Of a stretch of 44,647 bases of DNA, positions 1 through 8,070 are shown in pieces; position 1 is the first letter of the stretch; every line of letters starts with the position of its first letter. The notes below the pieces were generated by a model, which was not told where the DNA came from, did no database searches, and saw only the letters and a program-made list of their open reading frames with translations. Source of the DNA: JBHJHK01 sp050330975 (GTDB lineage: Bacteria > Pseudomonadota > Gammaproteobacteria > Competibacterales > Competibacteraceae); NCBI GenBank assembly GCA_050330975.1, contig JBHJHK010000025.1:1-44647 (forward strand). Reading direction: 5' to 3'. Both the position numbers and the translations under genes were made by a program.

Positions 1-124
1 TCCTCCCCCTCCCCCTAGGCAGAGATACTATACTCCCACCAGCAGTTATTGAAGTGGAGGGAGGCTCAGCACCTGGGGGGCAGTCGATAAACCGCCGCTG
101 GGATAACAAAATGAGTCATGCATA

Positions 125-622
125 TTGAAATTGATCATTCAGATTCCCGGTTACAACGAAGCGGAGACCTTGCCCTGCACCTTGGCGGACTTACCGCGCC
201 GGATCGACGGTTTTGACCAGGTGCAGTGGCTCGTCATCGACGATGGCAGCGACGATGGCAGCGACGATGGCACGGCGCAAATCGCCGTGGACTGTGGGGT
301 GGATCACGTCGTCCGCCACACCCGCAACCGCGGCCTGGCCCGGGCTTTTGCCACCGGTCTCGACGCTTGTTTATCCCTCGGGGCCGATGTCATCGTCAAT
401 ACCGACGCCGACAACCAATACCGGGCCGCCGATATCCCCGCCCTGGTGGCCCCCATCCCCGCCGGTCGGGCGGATATCGTCTTAGGCGCCCGGCCCATCG
501 CCACCATCGCCCATTTTTCCACCGTCAATCGTCTTAGGCGCCCGGCCCATCGCCACCATCGCCCATTTTTCCACCGTCAAAGGGGGCCGGCCAAGGCCCG
601 GAGCTGGGGCCGGCGCGCCTGA
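125..622 (+). pseudogene. Truncated family 2 glycosyltransferase (GT-A fold), remnant
   Basis: The first ~120 codons read as the N-terminal nucleotide-sugar-binding half of a polyprenyl-phosphate-type family 2 glycosyltransferase: PGYNEAETL near the start, an acidic DDGS..DDGT motif, an NRGLARAF stretch and the NTDADNQY metal-binding motif, then GARPIATIAHFST. Complete members usually continue with further catalytic sequence and often membrane helices to about 300 residues or more. Here a 52-bp tandem duplication (476-580) shifts the frame and the reading ends in basic low-complexity sequence at 622. Removing one duplicate copy does not restore family-like sequence, so the 3' part is missing too. 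The start is a TTG at 125 with no good ribosome binding site; an in-frame TGA lies just upstream. It faces nudF tail to tail. I read it as a dead fragment; a short expressed peptide cannot be excluded. Confidence 0.7.
476..580. repeat. 52-bp tandem duplication inside the glycosyltransferase remnant
   Basis: Positions 476-528 and 528-580 are identical copies of a 53-nt stretch at a spacing of 52, sharing one base. Because 52 is not a multiple of three, the second copy is read out of frame and breaks the glycosyltransferase. The absence of differences between the copies suggests a recent slippage or recombination event, or an assembly artefact. Confidence 0.9.
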
Positions 623-646
623 GGGCCACCGCGGTCGAGGGCCTTC

Positions 647-1258
647 TCACCCCCGGACCAACCCCCAGCGGTCCAGAAGCTCCAAGCGGTGGAGGGCTAG
701 CCACTGGAGGGCGATGACCGCCGGCGCCACGCAGATCTCGCCTCGGTCCAGCCAGGCCATGGCCTCTCGGCGGTCGACGGCCAACACCCGGATGTCTTCG
801 TTCTCCCCCGCCACCCCCCCCAGGGCCACGCCAGACGCGGCATCCACCCGGGCGCAGAATAGACTCACCCGCTCGGAACTCCCGCCGGGGCTGACGTAGT
901 ACTGGCCGATGGGGGCGAGATCAAACAACGCCAAGCCCGCCTCCTCGAGAGATTCCCGGTGGGCCACCTCGATGTCGGACTCCCCGGGTTCGACGATGCC
1001 GGCCACCACTTCCCAAAGCCAGGGCCGCGCCGCGCCCGAGGCCAAGGCGCCGACGCGAAATTGTTCCACCAACACCACGCGATCCGCCACGGGGTCAAAG
1101 GGCAGCACCGCCACGGCGCGCCCCCGCTCAAAGCACTCCCGCCACAAAGGCTCGCTGTAGCCACCGCCGTAGAGTTCGAAACGCAGACGGTAGCGGTCGA
1201 TGGCAAAGTACCCCCGGTGGGCCCCGTGGCGCTCCAACACCTCGACTCGGTAGTTCAC
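647..1258 (-). CDS. nudF: ADP-ribose pyrophosphatase, Nudix family
   Basis: A 203-residue cytoplasmic Nudix hydrolase expected to split ADP-ribose into AMP and ribose 5-phosphate with Mg2+. The Nudix box GX5EX7REUXEEXGU is complete: GIVEPGES, then HRESLEEAGL. It is followed by the APIGQYYVSPGGSSERV stretch typical of the ADP-ribose pyrophosphatase subfamily, where the SPG/SE residues take part in substrate binding and catalysis. Length matches NudF. The start is GTG at 1258 and overlaps the TGA of mazG (GTGA overlap), so the two are translationally coupled. Both are nucleotide-pool housecleaning enzymes. Function is inferred from family; the exact nucleoside-diphosphate substrate is not proven. 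Confidence 0.92.
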   Translation of the reverse strand: MNYRVEVLERHGAHRGYFAIDRYRLRFELYGGGYSEPLWRECFERGRAVAVLPFDPVADRVVLVEQFRVGALASGAARPWLWEVVAGIVEPGESDIEVAHRESLEEAGLALFDLAPIGQYYVSPGGSSERVSLFCARVDAASGVALGGVAGENEDIRVLAVDRREAMAWLDRGEICVAPAVIALQWLALHRLELLDRWGLVRG

Positions 1259-2058
1259 GACCCGCCGTCCCGGGACTTGCCCGCCGCTTCCTCGGCCTTG
1301 GCCCGACGCCAGAGGGCCTCTAGGTCGTCGAGGCTCAAGGCGTCTAAAGAGGTCTCCGCCCCTTGGGCGAGGGCCTCCATGCGCCGAAAGCGCCCTTCGA
1401 ACTTCACATTGGCCCTGGCCAAGGCCATCTCGGGGTCGAGGCGGCAGTGGCGGGCAAAATTGACACAGGCAAACAATAAATCCCCCAATTCTTCGGCCAC
1501 AGCCTCTGGGGTTTCGCCCTCAAAAGCCTCCTCGAGCTCGTCGAGTTCTTCGCGGAGTTTGGCCAATACCGGGGCGGCGGCGGGCCAGTCAAAGCCCCCC
1601 CGGGCCGCCCGGCGCTGGAGCTTGAGGGCTTTGCCCAGGGCCGGTAAGGCCTTGGGCAGATCGTCCATGAGGCTCGAAGGCGCGTTGGCCTTCTCCCGTT
1701 GTTTGATGGCCTCCCAAGAGCGATTGAGGGCCTCAAAGCCCTCGAAGGCGGCGTCGCCAAACACGTGGGGATGGCGCCGGATGAGCTTGGCCACCACGGC
1801 GGCGGCGACGGCCTCAAAGTCAAAGTCGCCGCGCTCCTCGGCCAAGCGGGCGTGGAAGACCACTTGGAATAACAAATCTCCCAACTCGTCCTTGAGTTCG
1901 GTCACGTCCCCCCGGGCAACGGCATCGGCGACCTCAAAGGCCTCCTCGATGGTGTAGGGGGCGATGGTGGCAAAGGTCTGGGCGCGATCCCAAGGACAAC
2001 CCGTGTCCGGATCCCGCAGCCGCGCCATGAGGGCCAACAGGCCTCGAGTGTTTTCCAT
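1255..2058 (-). CDS. mazG: Nucleoside triphosphate pyrophosphohydrolase MazG
   Basis: A 267-residue all-alpha NTP pyrophosphohydrolase that hydrolyses (d)NTPs to NMPs and PPi. The N-terminal MazG domain carries the Mg2+-binding pattern EEAFE (38-42) and ELGD (58-61), preceded by LRDP..GCPWD. A second MazG-like half near the C terminus repeats EELGDLLF. This two-domain form and length match the E. coli-type enzyme. The reading frame is open further upstream, but ATG 2058 gives the conserved start of the family and the upstream sequence is not MazG-like. First gene of a two-gene unit with nudF, divergent from the chemosensory operon across a 174-bp spacer. Confidence 0.93.
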   Translation of the reverse strand: MENTRGLLALMARLRDPDTGCPWDRAQTFATIAPYTIEEAFEVADAVARGDVTELKDELGDLLFQVVFHARLAEERGDFDFEAVAAAVVAKLIRRHPHVFGDAAFEGFEALNRSWEAIKQREKANAPSSLMDDLPKALPALGKALKLQRRAARGGFDWPAAAPVLAKLREELDELEEAFEGETPEAVAEELGDLLFACVNFARHCRLDPEMALARANVKFEGRFRRMEALAQGAETSLDALSLDDLEALWRRAKAEEAAGKSRDGGS

Positions 2059-2232
2059 GAGTTTACCGTTTGTGTCCCAATCAACGGCAGTATATTGTAC
2101 CGCTAACGCCGTGCAGCCCCTGGGACCAACCCTTGAGCCACTTTGCACCGTGTTCGGCAACCCCAGTTCCCAGGCCCCTCGACCCGGCTGTAACGACCGA
2201 TTGACCGGTGAACGCCCTTCGACGAGTAAGGC

Positions 2233-3024
2233 ATGACGACGCAAACCTACACCATAGCCCCCCTAGGCCTCTCTGAGACCGAACACCGGGTGTTGAAAAA
2301 CATCTTTAAACTCTCACTCTACCGCTCCCGCAGCTACGTCCTCTGGGAAGGGGAATTCAACGCCGCGCGCACCGATGCCGTCATCGTCGAGGAAGCCGAT
2401 TCCAAGAGCGTAGCGCTGTGGCGCACGGCCACCAGCAACAAGAGCCGCAACGGCAAACTGCCGGGGGTGGTCGTGGTGCGCCAGCCCACCGACGCCTTCC
2501 CCTACACCGTGCGCCGCCCCTTCGTCGCCACCCGGGTCTTGAGCGCCCTAGACCGCTTGATCATCGAAGAGTTTGGCATCCAGCGGGATATCGACGACAA
2601 GCAGCCCATCGACGAAGCCGACGTGGAGGTGTTGGCCAGCGCCAGCCCCCCTCCCCCCGTGCGCCGTCTGGCCCTGGTGGTGGACGACAGTCGCCCCATC
2701 AGAAAACAACTGGAACTGGAATTACAGGTGTTCTGCATCGGCGTCGATTTCGCCGAGACCGGCGAGGAGGCCATCGATTTGGTGGATCGCCGCCGCTACG
2801 ACCTCATCTTTTTAGACGTGGTCTTGCCCGGCGTCGATGGTTACCAAGTGTGTCGCACCATCAAGCGCCGCAAGCTCACCCGAGAAACTCCGGTGATCAT
2901 GCTCACCAGCAAATCCTCCCCCTTCGACCGCATCCGGGGCTCTTTTGCTGGCTGCGATACCTACCTCACCAAACCCCTGTCCCAGAGCGCCTTTCGCAAG
3001 ATCGTCGAAAAGTACCTGGAGTGA
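2233..3024 (+). CDS. Response regulator: N-terminal pseudo-receiver-like region plus C-terminal receiver
   Basis: A 263-residue cytoplasmic protein. Residues 146-263 are a complete CheY-like receiver: acidic pair D151/D152, phospho-acceptor D195 (IFLDVVLPG), switch T225 (MLTSK) and K247 (LTKP). Residues 1-115 have no phosphorylation pocket, but the order of hydrophobic strands (DAVIVEE, then LPGVVVVRQP, then RRPF before a helix) resembles a degenerate receiver; that is inference. It opens the chemosensory operon and takes the position of pilG in Pil-Chp clusters, but is twice PilG's size. Expected to receive phosphate from the ChpA-like kinase encoded at the end of the operon. The N-terminal region could instead be an effector or docking module. 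Confidence 0.8.
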   Translation: MTTQTYTIAPLGLSETEHRVLKNIFKLSLYRSRSYVLWEGEFNAARTDAVIVEEADSKSVALWRTATSNKSRNGKLPGVVVVRQPTDAFPYTVRRPFVATRVLSALDRLIIEEFGIQRDIDDKQPIDEADVEVLASASPPPPVRRLALVVDDSRPIRKQLELELQVFCIGVDFAETGEEAIDLVDRRRYDLIFLDVVLPGVDGYQVCRTIKRRKLTRETPVIMLTSKSSPFDRIRGSFAGCDTYLTKPLSQSAFRKIVEKYLE

Positions 3025-3053
3025 CCCCGCATCTCCACTTGGGACAGTTCCAA

Positions 3054-3140
3054 CCGCCCTCTAGCCGCCCTCTAGCCCGCCAAAAGGGGCGCGCGATGGC
3101 CCCCAGGGGTCTGTTCAAAGCCAAAACGCCATCCGTTTTG
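3054..3140. other. Spacer between the two response-regulator genes: tandem 11-mer and small hairpin
   Basis: The spacer of about 160 bp contains two back-to-back copies of CCGCCCTCTAG (3054-3064 and 3065-3075). It also holds a perfect 7-bp hairpin, CAAAACG/CGTTTTG (3122-3128 with 3134-3140), with a 5-nt loop. The stem is AT-rich with no separate U-tract, so it is a weak attenuator or processing site at best. The next gene has a good ribosome binding site (AGAGGAAA). Confidence 0.4.
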
Positions 3141-3183
3141 AGGTGTCCAACGGACTTAATGTAAAAGTAAAAGAGGAAATGCC

Positions 3184-3549
3184 ATGTCGATCAACAAAAT
3201 TTTGGTCGTCGACGACTCCGCCGCCGAACTCAATTTTCTCAAGACCATCGTCAGCGAGGCGGGTTTCGCCGTCGTCGCCGCCCAGAGCGGCCAAGAGGCC
3301 CTCGACATAGCCCGTCAAGAACACCCCGATCTGATCTTTCTAGACATCATCATGCCGGATATGGACGGCTTTGCCACTTGCCGCGAGCTCCACAACGATC
3401 CCACCACCAAGGATATTCCGGTGGTGTTTGTCACCAGTAAAAACCAAAAGGCCGACCGCCTGTGGGCCCAGATGACCGGCGCCAAAGCCTTCATCACCAA
3501 GCCCTACACCGCCGATGTCATCATCGATCAAATCAAGGCTCTCCAGTGA
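3184..3549 (+). CDS. pilH: Single-domain response regulator, PilH/CheY-like
   Basis: A 121-residue stand-alone receiver domain. D10/D11 form the acidic pocket, D54 in LIFLDIIMPDMDGF is the phospho-acceptor, T and K occur in VFVTSKN and AFITKPY. The AGAKAFITKPY-type ending and size match PilH of type IV pilus chemosensory systems, where it acts as a second phosphate acceptor or phosphate sink for ChpA. A strong ribosome binding site (AGAGGAA) sits 7 nt before the ATG. Second gene of the operon, 159 bp after the first regulator. Confidence 0.85.
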   Translation: MSINKILVVDDSAAELNFLKTIVSEAGFAVVAAQSGQEALDIARQEHPDLIFLDIIMPDMDGFATCRELHNDPTTKDIPVVFVTSKNQKADRLWAQMTGAKAFITKPYTADVIIDQIKALQ

Positions 3550-3633
3550 CCTGACGGTTCTCCCCAAGCTGGGAGAGGCCTTGCCATCGCGCTCAGCCCA
3601 CGAGTATCGAGCCATCGTCATCCAGAGATCGCC

Positions 3634-4149
3634 ATGAGCACACCGCCCCATTCACCTGCCCTCGATTCCCCACAGCCCCCGCCACTGCCGGACGATCTGC
3701 CCCCCTACGAGCCCATGCGAACTCTTCGCTACGGCTTTCGCATCGGCACCCTGGGCTTGCTGGTGGCACCCCACACCCCCAGTGAAGTGGTGGAACCCGA
3801 GGCCCTCTATCCGTTGCCCAACACCCCACCTTGGCTGTTGGGATTGCTCAATTTGCGGGGGACCATCGTCCCGGTCTTTCACCTGCAAAGCGCCATCGGT
3901 CTAGAGGCGACCCCAACCCTGAGTGGCAAAACTCGGGTGTTGGTCCTAGACCGAGACGAACGGGCGGCGGGTTTGGTCGTCGACGGCTTTCCCAGGTCTT
4001 TAACCCTGGACAATCCCTCTCTCGCGGGGGGTCAGGCCAAGGGACTGGAGGCTTTTGTCGGTCAAGCCTATGACGAAGTGGGCACAATTTGGCTAGAATT
4101 CGATCATAGGGCCTTTTTCAACGCCCTCAGGGGGCGCTTCACCCCCTGA
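3634..4149 (+). CDS. pilI: CheW-family coupling protein (PilI-like)
   Basis: A 171-residue cytoplasmic adaptor expected to connect the chemoreceptor with the histidine kinase. After a Pro-rich, probably disordered N-terminal ~35 residues, it shows the CheW beta-barrel pattern: RYGFRIGTLGLLV, the APHTPSEVV stretch, then LLGLLNLRGTIVPVFHL, the most conserved CheW segment. DRDERAAGLVVDGF follows. Length fits PilI/CheW. Its place between PilH-like and receptor genes is as in pil-chp operons, though two secreted-protein genes intervene before pilJ here. Confidence 0.85.
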   Translation: MSTPPHSPALDSPQPPPLPDDLPPYEPMRTLRYGFRIGTLGLLVAPHTPSEVVEPEALYPLPNTPPWLLGLLNLRGTIVPVFHLQSAIGLEATPTLSGKTRVLVLDRDERAAGLVVDGFPRSLTLDNPSLAGGQAKGLEAFVGQAYDEVGTIWLEFDHRAFFNALRGRFTP

Positions 4150-4225
4150 TGCCTCAGTCGGCGACGGCCCTACACTGAAACAGCAACGGAATCACCATCA
4201 GAGCATGGACTAGGAGATAGCGCTC

Positions 4226-4837
4226 ATGTTGCCAGACCGACTACCGCTGCGCTGGGCAGCTTGGCTTTTGGGTATCAGCCTTGGGGCAGTCGCCACCGCC
4301 CAGACAGAGACCCCCGAGGACGCCACGGACCCCGAAACCCTAGAACGCCAGTTGGAAGCCAAGTTTCGCGTGGCGGAGCATTTGACCTTTTATCCCACCG
4401 TGGTCGAGGCCGTGAAGGCCCAAAACGCCCAAAATCTCACCCTGGAAACCATCCGCGAGCGGGACGAGGCTTGGATCAATTCGCCGGGTCCCACCCCCTT
4501 TAAGCGCTCGATGCAATTCAGCGACGCCGGTCGTTTGCTGCGGCGCTTTGTCCAGGGCAACAATGCCTACAGCGAAGCCTACCTCACCGATGCCCAAGGG
4601 GCCGTCGTGGGGGTTTACCCCCTCACCAGCGACTACTGGCAGGGGGACGAAGGGAAGTGGATCAGCGCCTTCAACGAGGGCCGTGGGGCGCGCTATTTCA
4701 GCCAACCCAACTTCGACGACAGCACCGGCGTGGTCACCGTCGAAGTGGCGGTGCCGGTCTACGACGGCGAGGAAGCCATCGGGGTGCTGATCTTGGAGGT
4801 CAGCCAAGACTACCTCGACTCCCGCGGCGACTCTTGA
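4226..4837 (+). CDS. Secreted single-Cache-like (PDC) sensor protein
   Basis: A 203-residue protein with a signal peptide (hydrophobic WAAWLLGISLGAVATAQ, cleavage expected after ATA) and no later membrane segment, so it should be periplasmic. The mature part resembles a Cache/PDC ligand-binding domain: a long N-terminal helix (EAKFRVAEHLTFYPTVVEAV), then SEAYLTDAQGAVVGVYP, DYWQGDEGKW, GARYFSQPNFDDSTG and VEVAVPVYDGEEAIGVLILEVS, the usual order of the Cache fold. Such domains are normally the extracellular part of chemoreceptors or sensor kinases; here it is free-standing. Located between the CheW gene and the binding-protein gene and presumably works with the PilJ-like receptor. Fold assignment is by eye. 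Confidence 0.72.
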   Translation: MLPDRLPLRWAAWLLGISLGAVATAQTETPEDATDPETLERQLEAKFRVAEHLTFYPTVVEAVKAQNAQNLTLETIRERDEAWINSPGPTPFKRSMQFSDAGRLLRRFVQGNNAYSEAYLTDAQGAVVGVYPLTSDYWQGDEGKWISAFNEGRGARYFSQPNFDDSTGVVTVEVAVPVYDGEEAIGVLILEVSQDYLDSRGDS

Positions 4838-4863
4838 TTGCACCCCTGAGGGTCAGAAAGACC

Positions 4864-6207
4864 ATGTCTACACCAAAGGTTTACGGCGGCGACTCGCCTC
4901 CACGCCATCCCCTCGCCCGCCATGGTCGGGGGCTGCGGGCGCTGACGGTCCTGGCGCTGTTGACCGCCACCCCTTCCCTCTCGGCCCAAGTGCCGGGGGT
5001 CGAGGCCGATGTGCTGCGCCTCGGGGGGGTCATGGACTTGGCCGGCGCCACCCGCGCCCTGGGCGTCGGGATGAGCAATGGCATCCGAGCCGCCCTAGAG
5101 GGCCAGACCGTCCGCGGACGGCGGATCGAGTATCGGGTGGTCAACGATTTCTACGATCCCAACCTCGCCGTCCAGGGCGTCCGCCAACTCCTCGCCGATG
5201 GGGTGTTCTTGATGGTGGGCAACGTGGGCACGCCCACGGCCCGGGTCACCTTGCCCCTCCTGGCCGAGGCCGGGGTTCCCGCCGTGGGCTTTTTCACCGG
5301 CGCGGGCCTGCTGCGCCCCGGGGTGGGGGATATCGTCAACTTCCGCGCCAGCTACGTCCAAGAGACCGCTGCGGTGATCCGCGCCGCCCTAGAGGCGGGG
5401 CTCCCCGTCGAGCGCCTGTGCGCCTTTGTGCAAAACGACGCCTACGGCATGGCGGGACTCCAGGGCATTGTCGATGCCTTGGCCAACCGCCCCGGCGCCG
5501 CGGCCCTGGTAACCGGCCTCGAAGACCTGATGGCCATCACCGGTGCCCCGCCGGCGCGCAACTTCCTAGGACCCGTGGGGGTATATGAGCGCAACACCCT
5601 GACCATCCGCGAGGGCTTTGAATCCCTCAAGATCTACGAACAGGGCGCCAACACTCGCTGTGGGTTGGTGATCACCGTGGGAACCTACGAGACGGTGGCC
5701 AACTTTACCGCCTACGCCCGAGGCAAGGGGGAGCCCTGGGTGGTGAGTGCCGTCTCGTTCACCGGGGCCGGCAACTTGGCCGGGGCGCTGGCGCAGTTTG
5801 GCGTCGAAGGGGGCGTGGTGATGACCCAGGTGGTGCCGCCTTTGGACGCCGAGCTCGCCGTGGTCGCCGACGCCCGCACCAACCTGGGGAGAGACTTCAA
5901 CCGCATCTCTCTGGAGGGTTACATCGTCGGGCGCATGACCTTGGCCATCCTGACACGCATGGCCGACCCCCCCAGCCAAGACGCCTTTGTGGAAGCCGTG
6001 CGCGGTCAGCGCTTTGAGGTGGACGGTCTGAGCTTGGACTTCACCGACGACAACCAGGGCTCGGATGCGGTCTCCTTTGACGTTTTCGACGGCAGTGACT
6101 TCCTACCCACTACCCCCGCGACGCTGATGGAACAGCTCGCGCCCCTGATTTCAAACCCCCAGCGGGAAACCGCCCCCACGGCGCCCCTTCCCCAGGCATC
6201 GAATTGA
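4864..6207 (+). CDS. Periplasmic ABC-type substrate-binding protein (branched-chain amino acid/amide type), chemosensory-operon sensor
   Basis: A 447-residue type I periplasmic binding protein (Peripla_BP_6-like). A long basic n-region is followed by a hydrophobic segment (LTVLALLTATPSLSA), a signal peptide. Family features: VLRLGGVMDLAG at the mature start, AALEGQTVRGRRIEY..NDFYDPN, LLADGVFLMVGNVGTPT, LLAEAGVPAVGFFTGAG and CAFVQNDAYGMAG, as in LivJ/AmiC/UrtA-like proteins. No permease or ATPase genes for such a transporter lie nearby; its neighbours are the Cache protein and the chemoreceptor, 16 bp downstream. I infer a ligand sensor feeding the receptor rather than an importer. ATG 4864 places the signal peptide correctly; longer frames upstream overlap the Cache gene. 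Ligand unknown. Confidence 0.85.
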   Translation: MSTPKVYGGDSPPRHPLARHGRGLRALTVLALLTATPSLSAQVPGVEADVLRLGGVMDLAGATRALGVGMSNGIRAALEGQTVRGRRIEYRVVNDFYDPNLAVQGVRQLLADGVFLMVGNVGTPTARVTLPLLAEAGVPAVGFFTGAGLLRPGVGDIVNFRASYVQETAAVIRAALEAGLPVERLCAFVQNDAYGMAGLQGIVDALANRPGAAALVTGLEDLMAITGAPPARNFLGPVGVYERNTLTIREGFESLKIYEQGANTRCGLVITVGTYETVANFTAYARGKGEPWVVSAVSFTGAGNLAGALAQFGVEGGVVMTQVVPPLDAELAVVADARTNLGRDFNRISLEGYIVGRMTLAILTRMADPPSQDAFVEAVRGQRFEVDGLSLDFTDDNQGSDAVSFDVFDGSDFLPTTPATLMEQLAPLISNPQRETAPTAPLPQASN

Positions 6208-6223
6208 TAGAGAGGCGTTATCT

Positions 6224-8047
6224 ATGAACATCATCACTCGACTGACGCTACTGATCGTCGTACCCATTCTCAGTCTGGCCGCCTTGGCCTTTTTGACCCT
6301 GCAAACCCTCACCTTGAGCAATGACTCCCTGGGCAGCCAACGGACTAATATCGACAACCTCCTCACCGTGCAACAGCTGGGCAACACGGTGAACGATGGC
6401 TTGGTGATCACCGCCCTCGACGTCGCCGTGGGCGCCATCACCTGGGAGGCCGCCGCCGAGCGGTTGGCGACGGCCAACCAGGCCTTTGAAGGCGGTTGGA
6501 GCAACTACTTGGCCGGTCTCACCGGTATCGAGGCCGAATTTGCCCAGGACGTCTACGGCTACCTCCTCACCGACGTCCGCTCGGCCTTTGCCGAGATGGC
6601 GCGGTTGGTGGCCGCCCGGGACCGAGAGCAGCTGGCGCTGTTCATCCGCAACGACTTCGAGGCCCTCACGGCCCCCTACCAAGAGGCGTTGACGGCCGGG
6701 GCCGCCCAGCTCCGGGCCGTCGAGGCCCGGCGCTACAACGACACCCTGGCCACCCTGGAGCAATTCACAACCATCGACTACGCCGTCAGCACCGGCTCCG
6801 TGCTGCTGGCTTTGCTCATGGGGCTCGCGGTCTACCGCTCCATCCGCCAGCCCCTGAGGGTGATTGCCAACACCGTACAGCAGGTGGGCGGCGGCGATTT
6901 TGAGGCCCGCACCCGCCTCACCGGCAACGACGAACTCCACCGCCTGGGCCAGGCCCTCGACCAGCTCCTCGAAGACCGGATGAACACCCTCTCCGAGGCC
7001 CAGCGGGAAAACGAGATGCTCAACAACTCCATCATTTCGTTGCTCCAGGCGGTGTATCAGCTCAGCCAGCGGGACCTCACGGTCCGCGTCCCCGTCACCG
7101 AGGACGTCACCGGCCCCTTGGCCGACGCCCTCAACCTGCTCACCGACGAAACCGCCAAGGTGTTGGGGGGGGTGGATCGCCTGTCCAGCCAAGTGACCAA
7201 CACCTCGGACAAGGTGCGCACCCAGTCGGAGACGGTGATCAAAGTGGCCAGCGACGAGCGCCGAGAAGTAGAGACCACCGCCCAAGAGCTCCAAGACGCC
7301 GCCACGGCCATGGCCCGCATCGCCGACCTGGCCAAGACCTGCGACCAGGCCGCCGAGCGGGCCATCGCCACCACCCGCCTGGCCGTGGACACGTTAAACG
7401 CCACCGGGGGGGGTATAAACAACACCCGCGACCGCATCCGCGAGACGGAAAAGCGCATCAAGCGCCTGGGGGAACGCTCCCAGGAAATCGGCACCGTTGT
7501 GGGCCTCATCAACGGCATCGCCGAGCGCACCCACATCCTGGCCCTCAACGCCAGCATGCACGCCGCGTCGGCCGGTGAAGCCGGTCGGGGCTTTGCCGTG
7601 GTGGCCACCGAGGTACAGCGTCTGGCGGAAAACGCCCGGGAGGCCACGGCCCAAATCGCCACCTTGGTCAGCAATATCCAGGCCGAGACCAACGATGCCG
7701 TGGAGACCATGTCCGCCACCATCAGCGAAGTCGTGGAGGGCAGCCGGTTGGCCGAGGAGGCCGGTAGCCAGATGCGCTTGACCCAGGAGACCACCGCCGA
7801 TTTGGTGTTGTCGGTTCAGCAGATCGCCACCCGCTCCCAGGAACAGGCCGAGATCAGCCGCCGCATGACCCAGCGGGCCGACGTCCTCCGGGAGAGCACC
7901 CGGCAATCCACCCAGCAGCTCCAAGAGCAGCGCCAGCAAACCGACAACCTGGTGCGCTACGCCCGAGAGCTGGTGGAGTCCATCCGAGTGTTCAAGCTGC
8001 CCCAGGGCAGCGACGACCAAACCGACGCCGCCAGTCGCGCCGCCTGA
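6224..8047 (+). CDS. pilJ: Methyl-accepting chemotaxis protein, PilJ-like
   Basis: A 607-residue inner-membrane chemoreceptor. TM1 spans about 8-29 and TM2 about 187-205, bracketing a ~155-residue helical periplasmic domain. A HAMP domain (about 206-258) is followed by a second HAMP-like segment, LLQAVYQLSQRDLTVRVPV (273-291), a PilJ hallmark. The signalling tip carries ERTHILALNASMHAASAG and EAGRGFAVVATEVQRLAE; the H in NASMHAASAG is the form seen in PilJ rather than enteric receptors. A long coiled coil completes the C-terminal part. No cheR/cheB is present in the window. A ribosome binding site (GAGAGG) precedes the ATG. The periplasmic domain is the likely docking surface for the two secreted sensors encoded just upstream. 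Confidence 0.9.
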   Translation: MNIITRLTLLIVVPILSLAALAFLTLQTLTLSNDSLGSQRTNIDNLLTVQQLGNTVNDGLVITALDVAVGAITWEAAAERLATANQAFEGGWSNYLAGLTGIEAEFAQDVYGYLLTDVRSAFAEMARLVAARDREQLALFIRNDFEALTAPYQEALTAGAAQLRAVEARRYNDTLATLEQFTTIDYAVSTGSVLLALLMGLAVYRSIRQPLRVIANTVQQVGGGDFEARTRLTGNDELHRLGQALDQLLEDRMNTLSEAQRENEMLNNSIISLLQAVYQLSQRDLTVRVPVTEDVTGPLADALNLLTDETAKVLGGVDRLSSQVTNTSDKVRTQSETVIKVASDERREVETTAQELQDAATAMARIADLAKTCDQAAERAIATTRLAVDTLNATGGGINNTRDRIRETEKRIKRLGERSQEIGTVVGLINGIAERTHILALNASMHAASAGEAGRGFAVVATEVQRLAENAREATAQIATLVSNIQAETNDAVETMSATISEVVEGSRLAEEAGSQMRLTQETTADLVLSVQQIATRSQEQAEISRRMTQRADVLRESTRQSTQQLQEQRQQTDNLVRYARELVESIRVFKLPQGSDDQTDAASRAA

Positions 8048-8070
8048 CGACGGACCGCGGACTAAAGACC

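Noticed and set aside
1..124. Gene or RNA at the window start
   Set aside because: Only an unstructured spacer with polypyrimidine runs and one six-codon frame ending in TGA; nothing supportable.
476..580. CRISPR or other repeat array
   Set aside because: Just two abutting copies without spacers; a simple tandem duplication explains it. No CRISPR array was seen anywhere in the window.
6248..7294. 348-codon minus-strand frame opposite the PilJ-like gene, and similar long frames opposite ChpA and KatG
   Set aside because: These are typical antisense shadows in GC-rich genes; the plus-strand proteins have complete domains and catalytic motifs.
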